Shown: positions 6,666 through 13,127 of the stretch, in pieces
How positions within the stretch are numbered: the first letter of the stretch is position 1
How the letters are laid out: each line of letters begins with the position of its first letter
NCBI GenBank assembly: GCA_038223165.1
Contig: JBBRHE010000097.1
Coordinates: 1-13,127, forward strand
DNA length: 13,127 nucleotides
Direction: 5' to 3'
Source of the DNA: DASYHQ01 sp038223165
GTDB lineage: Bacteria; Planctomycetota; Phycisphaerae; Tepidisphaerales; Tepidisphaeraceae
Made by a program: the position numbers and the translations under genes
Notes under the pieces: model-generated
The model's input: only the letters and a program-made list of their open reading frames with translations
What the model was told of the DNA's origin: nothing
Database searches by the model: none

Positions 6666-6842
6666 CCGCGCAGCGACGCCGGTGCCTTCTTGGCGCGCAG
6701 CGGACCCGTCTTCAAAAGGCTTTCTCCAAGTCTTGTGCATGGGTAGTTTGAACCACTGCGATGCGGGAGGGGTGACGGTTCGCGATTCACGTTTCCGCTC
6801 TGTTTTTTTAATCGATGCGTTGCGCATCACACAGGTGTAGGC

Positions 6843-8006
6843 ATGGCTGCTGCTGCGTCCCCTTCCGCGAAACCCACCGGTGGCCTTGAGGGCGTTGTTG
6901 CCGCCCAGAGTTCTATCTGTTTCATCGATGGCAGCGCCGGTCGACTCGTCTATCGTGGTTACGAGATCCAGGATCTCGTCGAGAATGCCAGTTTCGAAGA
7001 GGTTGCCTGTCTGCTGTGGCACGAAAAGCTGCCGAACAAGACGGAACTGGCGGCGCTGAAGCAGGAGATCGCGGGCGCGAAGGTGTCGTCGTTTGTGTTC
7101 GACGTCGTCAAGGCGTTGCCGAAGAACACCCAGCCGATGGACGCCCTTCGCACCGCCGCCAGCGCGAGCGCCAGTGACGATGTCGACCTGACCGCCAACA
7201 CCCCTGAAGCCAACCTGCGCAAAGCGATTCGTCTGACGGCGATCTTCCCGATTATCGTGACGGCGTTCCACCGGATTCGCAACGGTCAGGAGCCCATCGC
7301 GCCCGACCCGTCGTTGTCGATCGCCGGCAATTTCCTGTACACGCTGACGGGCACGAAGCCGCACGAGACGCTCGTGCGTGTGATGGACGCCGCGCTCGTC
7401 CTGCACGCCGAGCACGGTTTCAACGCCAGCACGTTCGCCGCCCGCGTGACAGCCGCGACGCTGTCGGACATGCACGCCTCGATCACCGCCGCGTTGGCCG
7501 CCCTGAAGGGTCCGTTGCACGGTGGGGCCAACCAGGATGTCATGGAATTCCTACTGACCTGCAAGGACGCCGCCGACGCCGAGGCCAAGGCCAAGGGCAT
7601 GCTCGCCAACAAGCAGAAGATGCCCGGCTTCGGTCACCGCGTCTACAAGACGTTCGACCCCCGCGCCCACTTCCTCCGCAAGATGAGCAAAGAGCTCGGC
7701 GCTGCCGCGGGCAACACCAAGTGGTACGAGATGAGCGAGAAGCTCATCCCGATTCTGAAAGACACGCCCAAGAGCGATGGTTCACCCATGAACCTCAACC
7801 CCAACGTCGATTTCTTCAGCGCCAGCACGTACTACACGATGAACATCCCCTTGGACCTGTTCACCCCTATCTTCGCGATCGCCCGCGTCGCTGGTTGGAC
7901 GGCCCACGTGATGGAACAACACAAGAATAACCGCATCATCCGCCCGACGGACGACTACATCGGACCGTTCGGGTTGAAGGTCGAACCGATCGATCAGCGG
8001 AATTAG
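6843..8006 (+). CDS. gltA: Citrate synthase
   Basis: This 387-aa enzyme condenses acetyl-CoA and oxaloacetate to citrate, the entry step of the TCA cycle. The catalytic triad is visible: His226 in KGPLHGGAN, His265 in GFGHRVYK, and Asp323 in VDFFSASTYY. The N-terminal GLEGVVAAQSSICFIDG and YRGYEIQDL segments are typical. The length fits the shorter dimeric bacterial type, and a 2-methylcitrate synthase cannot be excluded from sequence alone. The start at ATG 6843 is supported by AGGTG at 6833-6837 with a 5-nt spacer. Expression probably comes from the strong promoter at 6637-6665. The gene converges on murQ with a 30-bp gap in which I see no terminator. Confidence 0.95.
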   Translation: MAAAASPSAKPTGGLEGVVAAQSSICFIDGSAGRLVYRGYEIQDLVENASFEEVACLLWHEKLPNKTELAALKQEIAGAKVSSFVFDVVKALPKNTQPMDALRTAASASASDDVDLTANTPEANLRKAIRLTAIFPIIVTAFHRIRNGQEPIAPDPSLSIAGNFLYTLTGTKPHETLVRVMDAALVLHAEHGFNASTFAARVTAATLSDMHASITAALAALKGPLHGGANQDVMEFLLTCKDAADAEAKAKGMLANKQKMPGFGHRVYKTFDPRAHFLRKMSKELGAAAGNTKWYEMSEKLIPILKDTPKSDGSPMNLNPNVDFFSASTYYTMNIPLDLFTPIFAIARVAGWTAHVMEQHKNNRIIRPTDDYIGPFGLKVEPIDQRN

Positions 8007-8036
8007 AACGCGCGACCTAAGGACGACGCAGGGGCT

Positions 8037-8933
8037 CTATTCGCCAATCGCCGTGCGCAGGGATCCGCTGTTCGATTCAATGAGTTGCGTTGCTGCGGCC
8101 AGACCGACGCCGCGCCGATTCATCACGATGGCGGCTTTCACCCAGCCGCCGGCGTCCTTCAGCACCTCCATTGCGGCGTCGCGATTCAGGCCCGTAACGC
8201 TCGACACGATCCGCACCCCGCGGTCCCACAGTTTTACATTTGAACAGCGCAAGTCGACCATCAGGTTGCCGTAAACCTTGCCCAGCCGAACCATGCTGAT
8301 CGTCGTGACGGCGTTCAGCACCAACTTCGTCGCGGTACCGGCCTTGAGGCGCGTCGAACCGGTGATCACCTCCGGCCCGGTCAATGGGCGGATGACGACG
8401 TCAACCGGTGGCTCATTAGGCACATTTGCGACACAGCAGAGGAAGACGGTCTTGCCGCCGCGTTCGCGTGCTCGCCGCAACGCGCCGTGTACGTAAGGCG
8501 TTGTCCCACCGGCAGCGATGCCGAAGACGATGTCGTGTTCACCCACGTTTTTCCCGTCGACCGCAGTAGCACCGTTAGCGGCACTATCTTCGGCCCCTTC
8601 CTGTGAGCGGAACACCGCTGCCTCGCCACCAGCGATGATGGCTTGCACGATGTTCGGATCAGTCCGAAACGTCGGAGGACATTCGGATGCGTCGAGCACG
8701 CCCAACCGGCCACTCGTCCCGGCGCCGACGTAGATCAACCGCCCACCGGCCGACAACCCCGCGACGACGAGGTCGACCGCTTTAGCGATGTTCGCATTCT
8801 CCACCGCCACCGCAGCGACGGCGACGGCGTCCTGGCGGTTCATTAACGCCACCGCGTCGACAACGCTCATCTCGTCCAGGTTCGTCGAGTCGTCCAGCCG
8901 CTGTTCCGTCAGCAATCGCGAGCGATCTTCCAT
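8037..8933 (-). CDS. murQ: N-acetylmuramic acid 6-phosphate etherase
   Basis: This 298-aa cytoplasmic SIS-domain enzyme cleaves the D-lactyl ether of MurNAc-6-P to give GlcNAc-6-P and D-lactate. Family hallmarks are TEQRLDDSTNLDEMS near the N-terminus, YVGAGTSGRLGVLDASECPP (68-87) and the GIAAGGTTPYV sugar-phosphate loop. Two acidic residues sit where the family has its catalytic pair, Glu84 (SEC) and Glu115 (GAEDS). The length matches known MurQ. The start is ATG 8933. It lies downstream of anmK on the same strand, so the two would act in consecutive steps. Element B (8967-9150) lies in the 218-bp gap, 33 nt from the murQ ATG, and no strong Shine-Dalgarno sequence is present. Confidence 0.96.
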   Translation of the reverse strand: MEDRSRLLTEQRLDDSTNLDEMSVVDAVALMNRQDAVAVAAVAVENANIAKAVDLVVAGLSAGGRLIYVGAGTSGRLGVLDASECPPTFRTDPNIVQAIIAGGEAAVFRSQEGAEDSAANGATAVDGKNVGEHDIVFGIAAGGTTPYVHGALRRARERGGKTVFLCCVANVPNEPPVDVVIRPLTGPEVITGSTRLKAGTATKLVLNAVTTISMVRLGKVYGNLMVDLRCSNVKLWDRGVRIVSSVTGLNRDAAMEVLKDAGGWVKAAIVMNRRGVGLAAATQLIESNSGSLRTAIGE

Positions 8934-8966
8934 GGCCGGAATGTAACCTGTGTGGGTGGAATTGCA

Positions 8967-9150
8967 GAGACGCGAAGGCGCGAAGATCGCGAAGCAGGCG
9001 CGAAGGGAACGGTGAGATTGCTGAGCTCGTTACACCAAGGGATATCCGCGTTGCTGTGGGATGGAGGAGATCCGTTGGAGTACCTCCGATGACGAGCAGG
9101 AGTAACAGGCTTCTAAATTCCTTCGCGATTTCTTCGCGCCTTCGCGTCTC
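8967..9150. repeat. Long near-perfect palindrome, element B
   Basis: The left arm 8967-8994 (28 nt) pairs fully with the right arm 9121-9150 (30 nt) except for a 2-nt bulge. The arms consist of CGCGAAGG-like units, on the left GAGACGCGAAGGCGCGAAG and onward. The unpaired centre is 126 nt. It contains further coaxial pairings: GCTCGT (9025-9030) with ACGAGC (9092-9097), CCAAGGGAT (9035-9043) with ATCCGTTGG (9070-9078, one mismatch), and ATCC (9044-9047) with GGAT (9059-9062). The element begins 1 nt after the anmK stop and ends 33 nt before the murQ ATG in the transcribed direction. Size and plan match element A at 2762-2938, although the arm sequences differ. Confidence 0.85.
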
Positions 9151-9151
9151 T

Positions 9152-10285
9152 TCATGGTTTCGGCGTCACCGCGCCCAGCACCACGCGGCGTTTGGCACCG
9201 GTCACGCTCGGCAGGTTCGCCGGTTCACCATCGAGCGTTGCAGCGCCTAGCAGCGCAAACGCCAGCGCCTCTTTCGCTGCGGAGTTCACGCCGAGGTCTT
9301 CGGCTTTCATCAGTTTGGGGACCGAGCGTTGCAAAAGGCTCATAATCGTTCGGTTATGAATGCCCCCACCACTGACGACCCATTCGGCGCTGGTTCGGCC
9401 GACGAAGTTGTTGAACGCCTCGATTATCGTGCCAGCGGTGATAAAACAGGCGCTGGCGAGCAGGTCGTCGGTCCAGAAGGCCCCACCGATCGTCATGCGC
9501 GCGCGTTGGAACAGGTCGACCATCGTCGGAACATCCGTGCTCTTGGGGGGTTCTTTGCGAAAATATTCTGCAGACCGCACAGCGGCGACCAGGTCAGCAC
9601 TGGCTTTTCCTTTTCCGGCCTTGGTGCCGTATTCGTCGATACCCTTACCGGTCGGTTCGGCCTGCCGGCAAAGGAAGTCACTGATGCAGTTTCCCGGACC
9701 CGTGTCGAACGCGATCACGTCCTCCATCGACCCACCCGCCGGCAGGTACGTCAGGTTGGCGATGCCACCGATGTTCAGCAACACGCGGTTCACTCCCGGG
9801 TTGCGGAACAGTACATAGTCGGCAAACGGCACCAGTGGCGCACCCTGTCCACCCACGGCGCAATCGGCCCGGCGGAAGTCGCTGACGACCGTGCAGTGGA
9901 CCCGCTCGGCCAGTAACGCTGGGTCGAGCCATTGAATTGTCAATGGCGGCTCGTGAAACAACGTCTGCCCGTGCGCCGCGACCGCGGTTAACTGTTCAGC
10001 CCGCATGTTGGTTGCCAACAGTGATGCGTTGACGGCGTCGGCGTAGGTGAGCGAAATGTCGCGACCCAGTTCGGCCAAATCGCGCAGGGTCAGTGGCTTG
10101 CCCTCGCGAACCGCAAAGATTCGCTGTTTCAACCCGTTGTCAAACGGTCGGGCAATGTGGTGCACGAGCTTTGCCGTCATCCCGGCCCCGTGACCGGTAA
10201 TGCGGGTTAAAGCCACATCCACCCCGTCGGCGCTTGTTCCGCTCATGGCGCCAGCGATCAATCGGTCCCCGTTTGGCGAGTTCAT
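9152..10285 (-). CDS. anmK: Anhydro-N-acetylmuramic acid kinase
   Basis: This 377-aa kinase opens the 1,6-anhydro ring of anhydro-MurNAc and phosphorylates it to MurNAc-6-P, the substrate of MurQ. It belongs to the ASKHA (actin-like ATPase) fold. Motifs are GAMSGTSADGVDVAL (12-26) at the N-terminus, NIGGIANLTYL, FDTGPGN with the likely catalytic Asp at residue 194, CITAGTIIEAF, and SGGGIHN near the C-terminus. The frame is open up to a GTG at 10333, but ATG 10285 gives the usual N-terminus and fits the -10/-35 pair just upstream. It is followed by element B and murQ on the same strand. Confidence 0.96.
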   Translation of the reverse strand: MNSPNGDRLIAGAMSGTSADGVDVALTRITGHGAGMTAKLVHHIARPFDNGLKQRIFAVREGKPLTLRDLAELGRDISLTYADAVNASLLATNMRAEQLTAVAAHGQTLFHEPPLTIQWLDPALLAERVHCTVVSDFRRADCAVGGQGAPLVPFADYVLFRNPGVNRVLLNIGGIANLTYLPAGGSMEDVIAFDTGPGNCISDFLCRQAEPTGKGIDEYGTKAGKGKASADLVAAVRSAEYFRKEPPKSTDVPTMVDLFQRARMTIGGAFWTDDLLASACFITAGTIIEAFNNFVGRTSAEWVVSGGGIHNRTIMSLLQRSVPKLMKAEDLGVNSAAKEALAFALLGAATLDGEPANLPSVTGAKRRVVLGAVTPKP

Positions 10286-10292
10286 CCTCGTC

Positions 10293-10321
10293 ACTATCGA
10301 CCATAAACGATCCGATGCCAA
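10293..10321 (-). promoter_or_regulatory. Candidate anmK promoter giving a leaderless transcript
   Basis: On the minus strand TTGGCA (10321-10316, 5 of 6 consensus) and GATAGT (10298-10293, 4 of 6) are 17 nt apart. Only 7 nt separate the -10 box from ATG 10285, so transcription would begin at or next to the start codon. This fits the absence of a usable Shine-Dalgarno spacing and supports the ATG at 10285. Confidence 0.4.
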
Positions 10322-10414
10322 ACCGGTTGCCACAGGGTATACTTGCCCGTCGACGACCCGCCCGCGCGATCAGCCGAGTTTGCCACCGCCGGGCTTTGAA
10401 GGAACTAGACCCCT

Positions 10415-10798
10415 ATGGCTGATGATCCGAAATCCCCCGAGACGCCCGACGCCCCCCCGGGCAACACCGAGAGCACCGGCAACGGTGGTGGTGGCGCAAC
10501 AGCCACCGCAAAGCCCAAACGCAAGAGCAAGTCCGCCCCCAAGCACAAACCACCGGGTTTACTGCCACCGTGGAAGGTGCTCCTGCACAACGACGACAAG
10601 AACACCTACGAGTTCGTCATCGAATCGATCGTCGAACTGACCCCGCTGAACAAGCAGGACGCCGAGATCAAGATGAAGGAAGCCGACGACACCGGTGTCA
10701 CGCTCCTGCTCGTCACGCACAAAGAACGCGCGGAACTGTACAAAGACCAGTTCGAAAGCAAAGGCCTGACAGTGACGATCGAGCCAGCGGAGAAGTGA
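10415..10798 (+). CDS. clpS: ATP-dependent Clp protease adaptor ClpS
   Basis: This 127-aa adaptor recognises destabilising N-terminal residues (Leu, Phe, Tyr, Trp) and delivers substrates to the ClpA-type unfoldase. The core (about 53-125) has WKVLLHNDDKNTYEFVI, with Asn59 and Asp60-Asp61 at the alpha-amino binding site and His102 in LLVTHKERAE as the third conserved contact. The position held by the Met gatekeeper in the E. coli protein (NDDxxxM) is Tyr65 here. The N-terminal 50 residues are a low-complexity Gly/Thr/Ala run followed by a basic Lys/Pro stretch, longer than the E. coli extension. GAAGGA (10398-10403) is 11 nt before ATG 10415, a long spacing. A TATACT box at 10338-10343 with a weak ATGCCA (10315-10320) upstream could be the promoter. 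No clpA is in the window. Confidence 0.95.
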   Translation: MADDPKSPETPDAPPGNTESTGNGGGGATATAKPKRKSKSAPKHKPPGLLPPWKVLLHNDDKNTYEFVIESIVELTPLNKQDAEIKMKEADDTGVTLLLVTHKERAELYKDQFESKGLTVTIEPAEK

Positions 10799-10829
10799 TT
10801 CGTCTCGTCGAAATTACAAATCCAGGGTT

Positions 10830-10855
10830 GGACACAGACAAGTACGCCTGTGTCC
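10830..10855. terminator. Hairpin between convergent clpS and aat
   Basis: GGACACAG (10830-10837) and CTGTGTCC (10848-10855) form an 8-bp perfect stem with a 10-nt loop, in the middle of the 77-bp gap between the two stop codons. A symmetrical stem between convergent genes could end transcription from both sides. No T-run follows on either strand, so an intrinsic terminator is uncertain. It may instead be a small dispersed palindromic repeat. Confidence 0.4.
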
Positions 10856-10875
10856 CACAAACGATATTGAGTCTA

Positions 10876-11466
10876 TCAACCAAACGTGCAATGCTTCTTC
10901 GTCGCATGACGAAGTTGCCGCACGTATTCCTTGGCTGAGATGTCGATACAACCGAACCGTCGCAGGTGGGCGGTGGACGCTTGCGTGTCGAGCAGCTCGA
11001 ATCCGCGTTCGTTCAAGCGATTGACGAGGTGAACCAGCGCGACTTTGCTGGCATCGGTCACGCGGTGAAACATGCTTTCACCGAAGAACGCCCCACCGAG
11101 GCATACACCGTACAGGCCACCGACCAGTTGGTCGTTCTGCCAGGCTTCAACACTGTGGGCAAAGCCCATCTCGTGCAGACGCGTGTAGGCGCTGATCAAT
11201 TCCTCGCTGATCCAAGATCCATCCGTGCGATTGCTCATGCAGCCGCGCATCGTCGCGTTGAAGTCGGTGTTGACTCGGATGTCGAACTTGCCACTGCGGA
11301 CAACCGCGCGAAGCGTCTGGGGGCAGTGGAATCCATCCAGTGGCAGCACACCACGCGGGTCTGCGGTGTACCAGCGGACCGTTCCGTCGCGGTCGGACAT
11401 CGGGAAGACGCCCTGCGCGTAGGCGGTCAGCAGCGTCTCAGGATCGAGTCGTAACGGCTCGTGCAT
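10876..11466 (-). CDS. aat: Leucyl/phenylalanyl-tRNA-protein transferase
   Basis: This 196-aa enzyme moves Leu or Phe from aminoacyl-tRNA to proteins with N-terminal Lys or Arg, creating the degron that ClpS reads. Family segments in order are AYAQGVFPMSD (15-25), WYTADPRGVLPL (32-43), SWISEEL (84-90), GFAHSVEAW (101-109), LVGGLYGVCLGGAFFGESMF (114-133) and LLDTQ (158-162). Glu130, Asp160 and Gln162 match the spacing of the catalytic residues in the E. coli enzyme (E156, D186, Q188). It is somewhat shorter than E. coli Aat but has all core segments. The start is ATG 11466, with no Shine-Dalgarno sequence. It converges on clpS, so the two N-degron genes are neighbours without sharing a transcript. 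Confidence 0.95.
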   Translation of the reverse strand: MHEPLRLDPETLLTAYAQGVFPMSDRDGTVRWYTADPRGVLPLDGFHCPQTLRAVVRSGKFDIRVNTDFNATMRGCMSNRTDGSWISEELISAYTRLHEMGFAHSVEAWQNDQLVGGLYGVCLGGAFFGESMFHRVTDASKVALVHLVNRLNERGFELLDTQASTAHLRRFGCIDISAKEYVRQLRHATKKHCTFG

Positions 11467-11573
11467 AGTGGATAGGAACGACCGGCATCACTGTATGCAT
11501 AGCAGGCGCGACTGGCGAGGGGAAAAACGAAGACGCCTCGGGGCCCTCCCCCCTGTATTTATGTGTGAGAGGA

Positions 11574-11598
11574 GCCGGAGCGCACCGCTCGGTCTTTT
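11574..11598 (+). terminator. Terminator-like hairpin upstream of the TPR-like gene
   Basis: GAGCG (11578-11582), loop CAC and CGCTC (11586-11590) form a 5-bp stem. It is extended past a bulged G by CC/GG and a G-T pair (11574-11593), then C and TTTT (11595-11598). It lies 38 nt before ATG 11636, in the divergent region between aat and the next gene, where no upstream plus-strand gene needs ending within 770 bp. It could be an attenuator, or chance. Confidence 0.25.
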
Positions 11599-11635
11599 GC
11601 ATCGGGTCTCCCCCGCCATTACACTCGCCCGTCCT

Positions 11636-12454
11636 ATGGAATCCGAGCAGCAGCCGCAGCCAGTGAAAGTGAAGCGAGTGGAGTCGGGACCGCCCTCAAG
11701 TGGCGTTGCGGCGTTCTGGGAGAAGTACGGCAGTCGCCTGCTGCTCGGGTTGACTGTGATCGCATTGCTTTATGCCCTGATTCAATACCGCCGGGGCGCG
11801 ACGTTGCGGGCTACCGAGACCGCTTCAGAGAACCTGAGCCTGGCTCGCCAACAGCTTGACCGGTTCCGTAATCGCGGACCCTGGGCAGCCCCCGAGCAGA
11901 CGATTCAGGAAGCGGCATCACTGGAAGGGGCTATCGTTCCGGTGCTGGAATCGGTTGCCGGTGACGCCGAGCAGTCCAAATTGCTCGGCCAGGCGATGGT
12001 CGCCCGCGGTGACCTGTACTGGATGCTCGCGAACCTGCCCGACTACCCCCCCGCTGCAACGCAACCGTCTCTGCAACTACCCAAGACCAAGGTCGAGTAT
12101 CTGACGAGCGCGGAAAGCGCCTACAAACGGGCCGCCACCCAGACGCAGGACCCGTTGAGCGCCACCGTCGCAAAATTTGGCCTGGCCGCCGTGGCGGAAA
12201 ACCGCGGGCAGTGGGACGAAGCCAAAAAGACCTACGACGCCATCACCGCAGACGATAAGACGCTCGAATCCTTCAAGAACATGGCCAAGTTTCGTGGTGA
12301 ACAGCTCGAATTGCTGCGTAACCCGCTGTTCATCTCACCGGCGACCCAACCCGTCGCGCTGAGCACACAGCCCACGACCGCACCGGCCACAACGGCACCG
12401 GTCACGCCCGCTCCAATGACTGCACCGACAACCGCACCAACGACCCAGCCGTAA
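11636..12454 (+). CDS. Single-pass membrane protein with TPR-like periplasmic domain (YfgM-like)
   Basis: This 272-aa protein has a short cytoplasmic N-terminus, one membrane helix (about 35-51, LLLGLTVIALLYALIQY) ended by RR, then a helical domain (about 60-225) with TPR-like pairs such as AESAYKRAA and FGLAAVAENRGQWDEAKKTY. The tail, 234-272, is almost all Pro, Thr, Ala and Gln. The FWEKYG-helix-TPR plan resembles YfgM, a periplasmic partner of the Sec translocon, but identity with YfgM is inferred from architecture only. The frame is open to 11468, but the upstream part reads as Arg-rich nonsense. ATG 11636 is therefore chosen; no Shine-Dalgarno sequence precedes it. A weak TTTGCA, 18 nt, TACACT pair (11596-11625) ends 10 nt before this ATG. 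The pseudouridine synthase gene follows after 17 bp and is probably cotranscribed. Confidence 0.75.
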   Translation: MESEQQPQPVKVKRVESGPPSSGVAAFWEKYGSRLLLGLTVIALLYALIQYRRGATLRATETASENLSLARQQLDRFRNRGPWAAPEQTIQEAASLEGAIVPVLESVAGDAEQSKLLGQAMVARGDLYWMLANLPDYPPAATQPSLQLPKTKVEYLTSAESAYKRAATQTQDPLSATVAKFGLAAVAENRGQWDEAKKTYDAITADDKTLESFKNMAKFRGEQLELLRNPLFISPATQPVALSTQPTTAPATTAPVTPAPMTAPTTAPTTQP

Positions 12455-12471
12455 CGACAGGTCGTTTCACC

Positions 12472-13127
12472 ATGCCTGCCGACGAAGACGAACCCATCGA
12501 AGAACCTCTGGACGACGCGCTCGTTCCCGAGGGTGAGTCCGAATCCGCCGACGCCGACACGCTCCACTTCCGATTCAAGGCTGGTAAAACGCAGACGAAC
12601 CGGATCGATCAGTTCCTCTCCAATCGTCTGGCGCATCTATCGCGCGCCATGGTGCAACGGCTGATCGATGACGACCTGGTCAAGGTCAACGGCAAGTCGA
12701 CCAAAGCCAGCTACAAGATCAAAGCCAACGACGACATCGAGATGTTCGCCCCACCCGTACCGGTGAGCGAATTGGTGCCCGAGGACATTCCGCTGGACAT
12801 CGTTTATGAGGACGAGCATTTCCTGGCGCTGAACAAACAGACGAACCTGATCGTCCATCCGGCCCGTGGGGTGTGGACGGGGACGCTCGTTAACGGTTTG
12901 GTTTATTACGGCAAGCAGCGTGGCGCAACGTGGTCGCAAGTCAACGGGGACTGGCGGCCGGGTATTTTGCACCGGTTGGATCGCAACACGACCGGCATCA
13001 TGCTCGTTGCCAAAAGCGACGAAGCCCATTGGCGTTTGGCGAGGCAGTTCGAGAACCGGACCATCCAGAAGACCTACCTCGCCGTAGTGCATGGCGTGCC
13101 GCAATTGCTTAGTGACGTGATCGACCT
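12472..13127 (+). CDS. RluA-family pseudouridine synthase with S4 domain (3' end missing)
   Basis: This frame runs from ATG 12472 past the window edge (218 codons and 2 nt present). After an acidic leader of about 30 residues comes an S4 RNA-binding domain (about 43-95, RIDQFLSNRLAHLSRAMVQR then VKVNGKSTKASYKI). The catalytic domain follows: DIPLDIVYEDEHFLALNK, then GILHRLDRNTTG with the catalytic Asp at residue 170, and KTYLAVVHG. This is the RluA/RluC/RluD group, which isomerises uridines in 23S rRNA or tRNA. The S4 domain and HRLDRNTTG favour an RluC/RluD type. The exact target uridine cannot be assigned. The missing part should be about 100-130 residues. It follows the TPR-like gene by 17 bp. 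Confidence 0.93.
   Translation, partial: MPADEDEPIEEPLDDALVPEGESESADADTLHFRFKAGKTQTNRIDQFLSNRLAHLSRAMVQRLIDDDLVKVNGKSTKASYKIKANDDIEMFAPPVPVSELVPEDIPLDIVYEDEHFLALNKQTNLIVHPARGVWTGTLVNGLVYYGKQRGATWSQVNGDWRPGILHRLDRNTTGIMLVAKSDEAHWRLARQFENRTIQKTYLAVVHGVPQLLSDVID

Noticed and set aside
6637..6840. 67-aa plus-strand protein ahead of citrate synthase
   Set aside because: Its TTG start is the -35 box of the promoter, so it could not be translated from that promoter's RNA. Only the shorter 33-codon part is considered, as a leader-peptide candidate.
8967..9010. CGCGAAGG repeats as a CRISPR array or direct-repeat operator
   Set aside because: Units are 8-11 nt, degenerate and without spacers. They form one arm of a palindrome with a matching inverted arm at 9121-9150.
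11468..11635. 56-residue N-terminal extension of the TPR-like protein
   Set aside because: Arg/His-rich with no recognisable segment, reads through a terminator-like hairpin, and has no ribosome binding site; ATG 11636 gives a normal membrane-anchor N-terminus.
12637..13104. Minus-strand 155-codon frame at the right end
   Set aside because: Antisense to the RluA-family synthase, which has an S4 domain and the HRLDRNTTG catalytic motif.
1..13127. tRNA, rRNA, insertion sequence, integrase, phage or toxin-antitoxin genes
   Set aside because: None seen on either strand; the genes present are housekeeping and envelope genes of normal length.

Overview
The window is a GC-rich bacterial chromosome segment with ordinary housekeeping and cell-wall genes. 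No phage, transposase, CRISPR array, tRNA or rRNA is visible. My best guess for the source is a member of the Planctomycetota, perhaps Phycisphaerae or Tepidisphaerales. This is an inference from weak signals: Thr/Pro/Gln-rich C-terminal tails (TTKPV, ATTQP-like), many genes without a Shine-Dalgarno sequence, and the mix of gene families. It is not proven by any marker gene here.

Layout, left to right. A minus-strand gene with an N-terminal membrane anchor runs off the left edge (1-81). Three plus-strand genes follow: a secreted helical repeat protein (227-850), an SDR oxidoreductase (902-1663) and a stand-alone DUF89 phosphatase resembling the C-terminal half of PANK4 (1691-2752). A 177-nt imperfect palindrome (element A, 2762-2938) separates these from an HD-domain dNTPase-like protein (2992-4269). 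A large minus-strand GT-C glycosyltransferase (about 4273-6537) converges on the HD gene with 3 bp between them. It carries a 14-bp perfect hairpin inside its coding sequence and six tandem seven-residue repeats in its tail.

Citrate synthase (6843-8006) lies downstream of a near-consensus sigma70-type promoter and a leader of about 170 nt. Next come two minus-strand peptidoglycan-recycling genes, transcribed anmK then murQ. A second palindrome (element B, 8967-9150, 184 nt) sits between them and starts 1 nt after the anmK stop. Then clpS (plus) and aat (minus) converge, encoding the adaptor and the aminoacyl-transferase of the bacterial N-degron pathway. The right end holds a one-TM YfgM/TPR-like protein (11636-12454) and the first two-thirds of an RluA-family pseudouridine synthase, which runs off the window.

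How the genes work together: AnmK phosphorylates anhydro-MurNAc to MurNAc-6-P and MurQ cleaves that to GlcNAc-6-P, so the pair forms a short salvage route. Aat marks substrates with Leu or Phe and ClpS delivers such substrates to the ClpAP-type protease. The most unusual structure is the pair of intergenic palindromes A and B. They share size (177 and 184 nt), architecture (24-30 nt arms built from CGCRRAGR-like units around a loop of about 126-129 nt, with further coaxial pairings inside) and position (just after a stop codon, between co-directional genes), yet their arm sequences differ. They look like two members of a dispersed palindromic element family.
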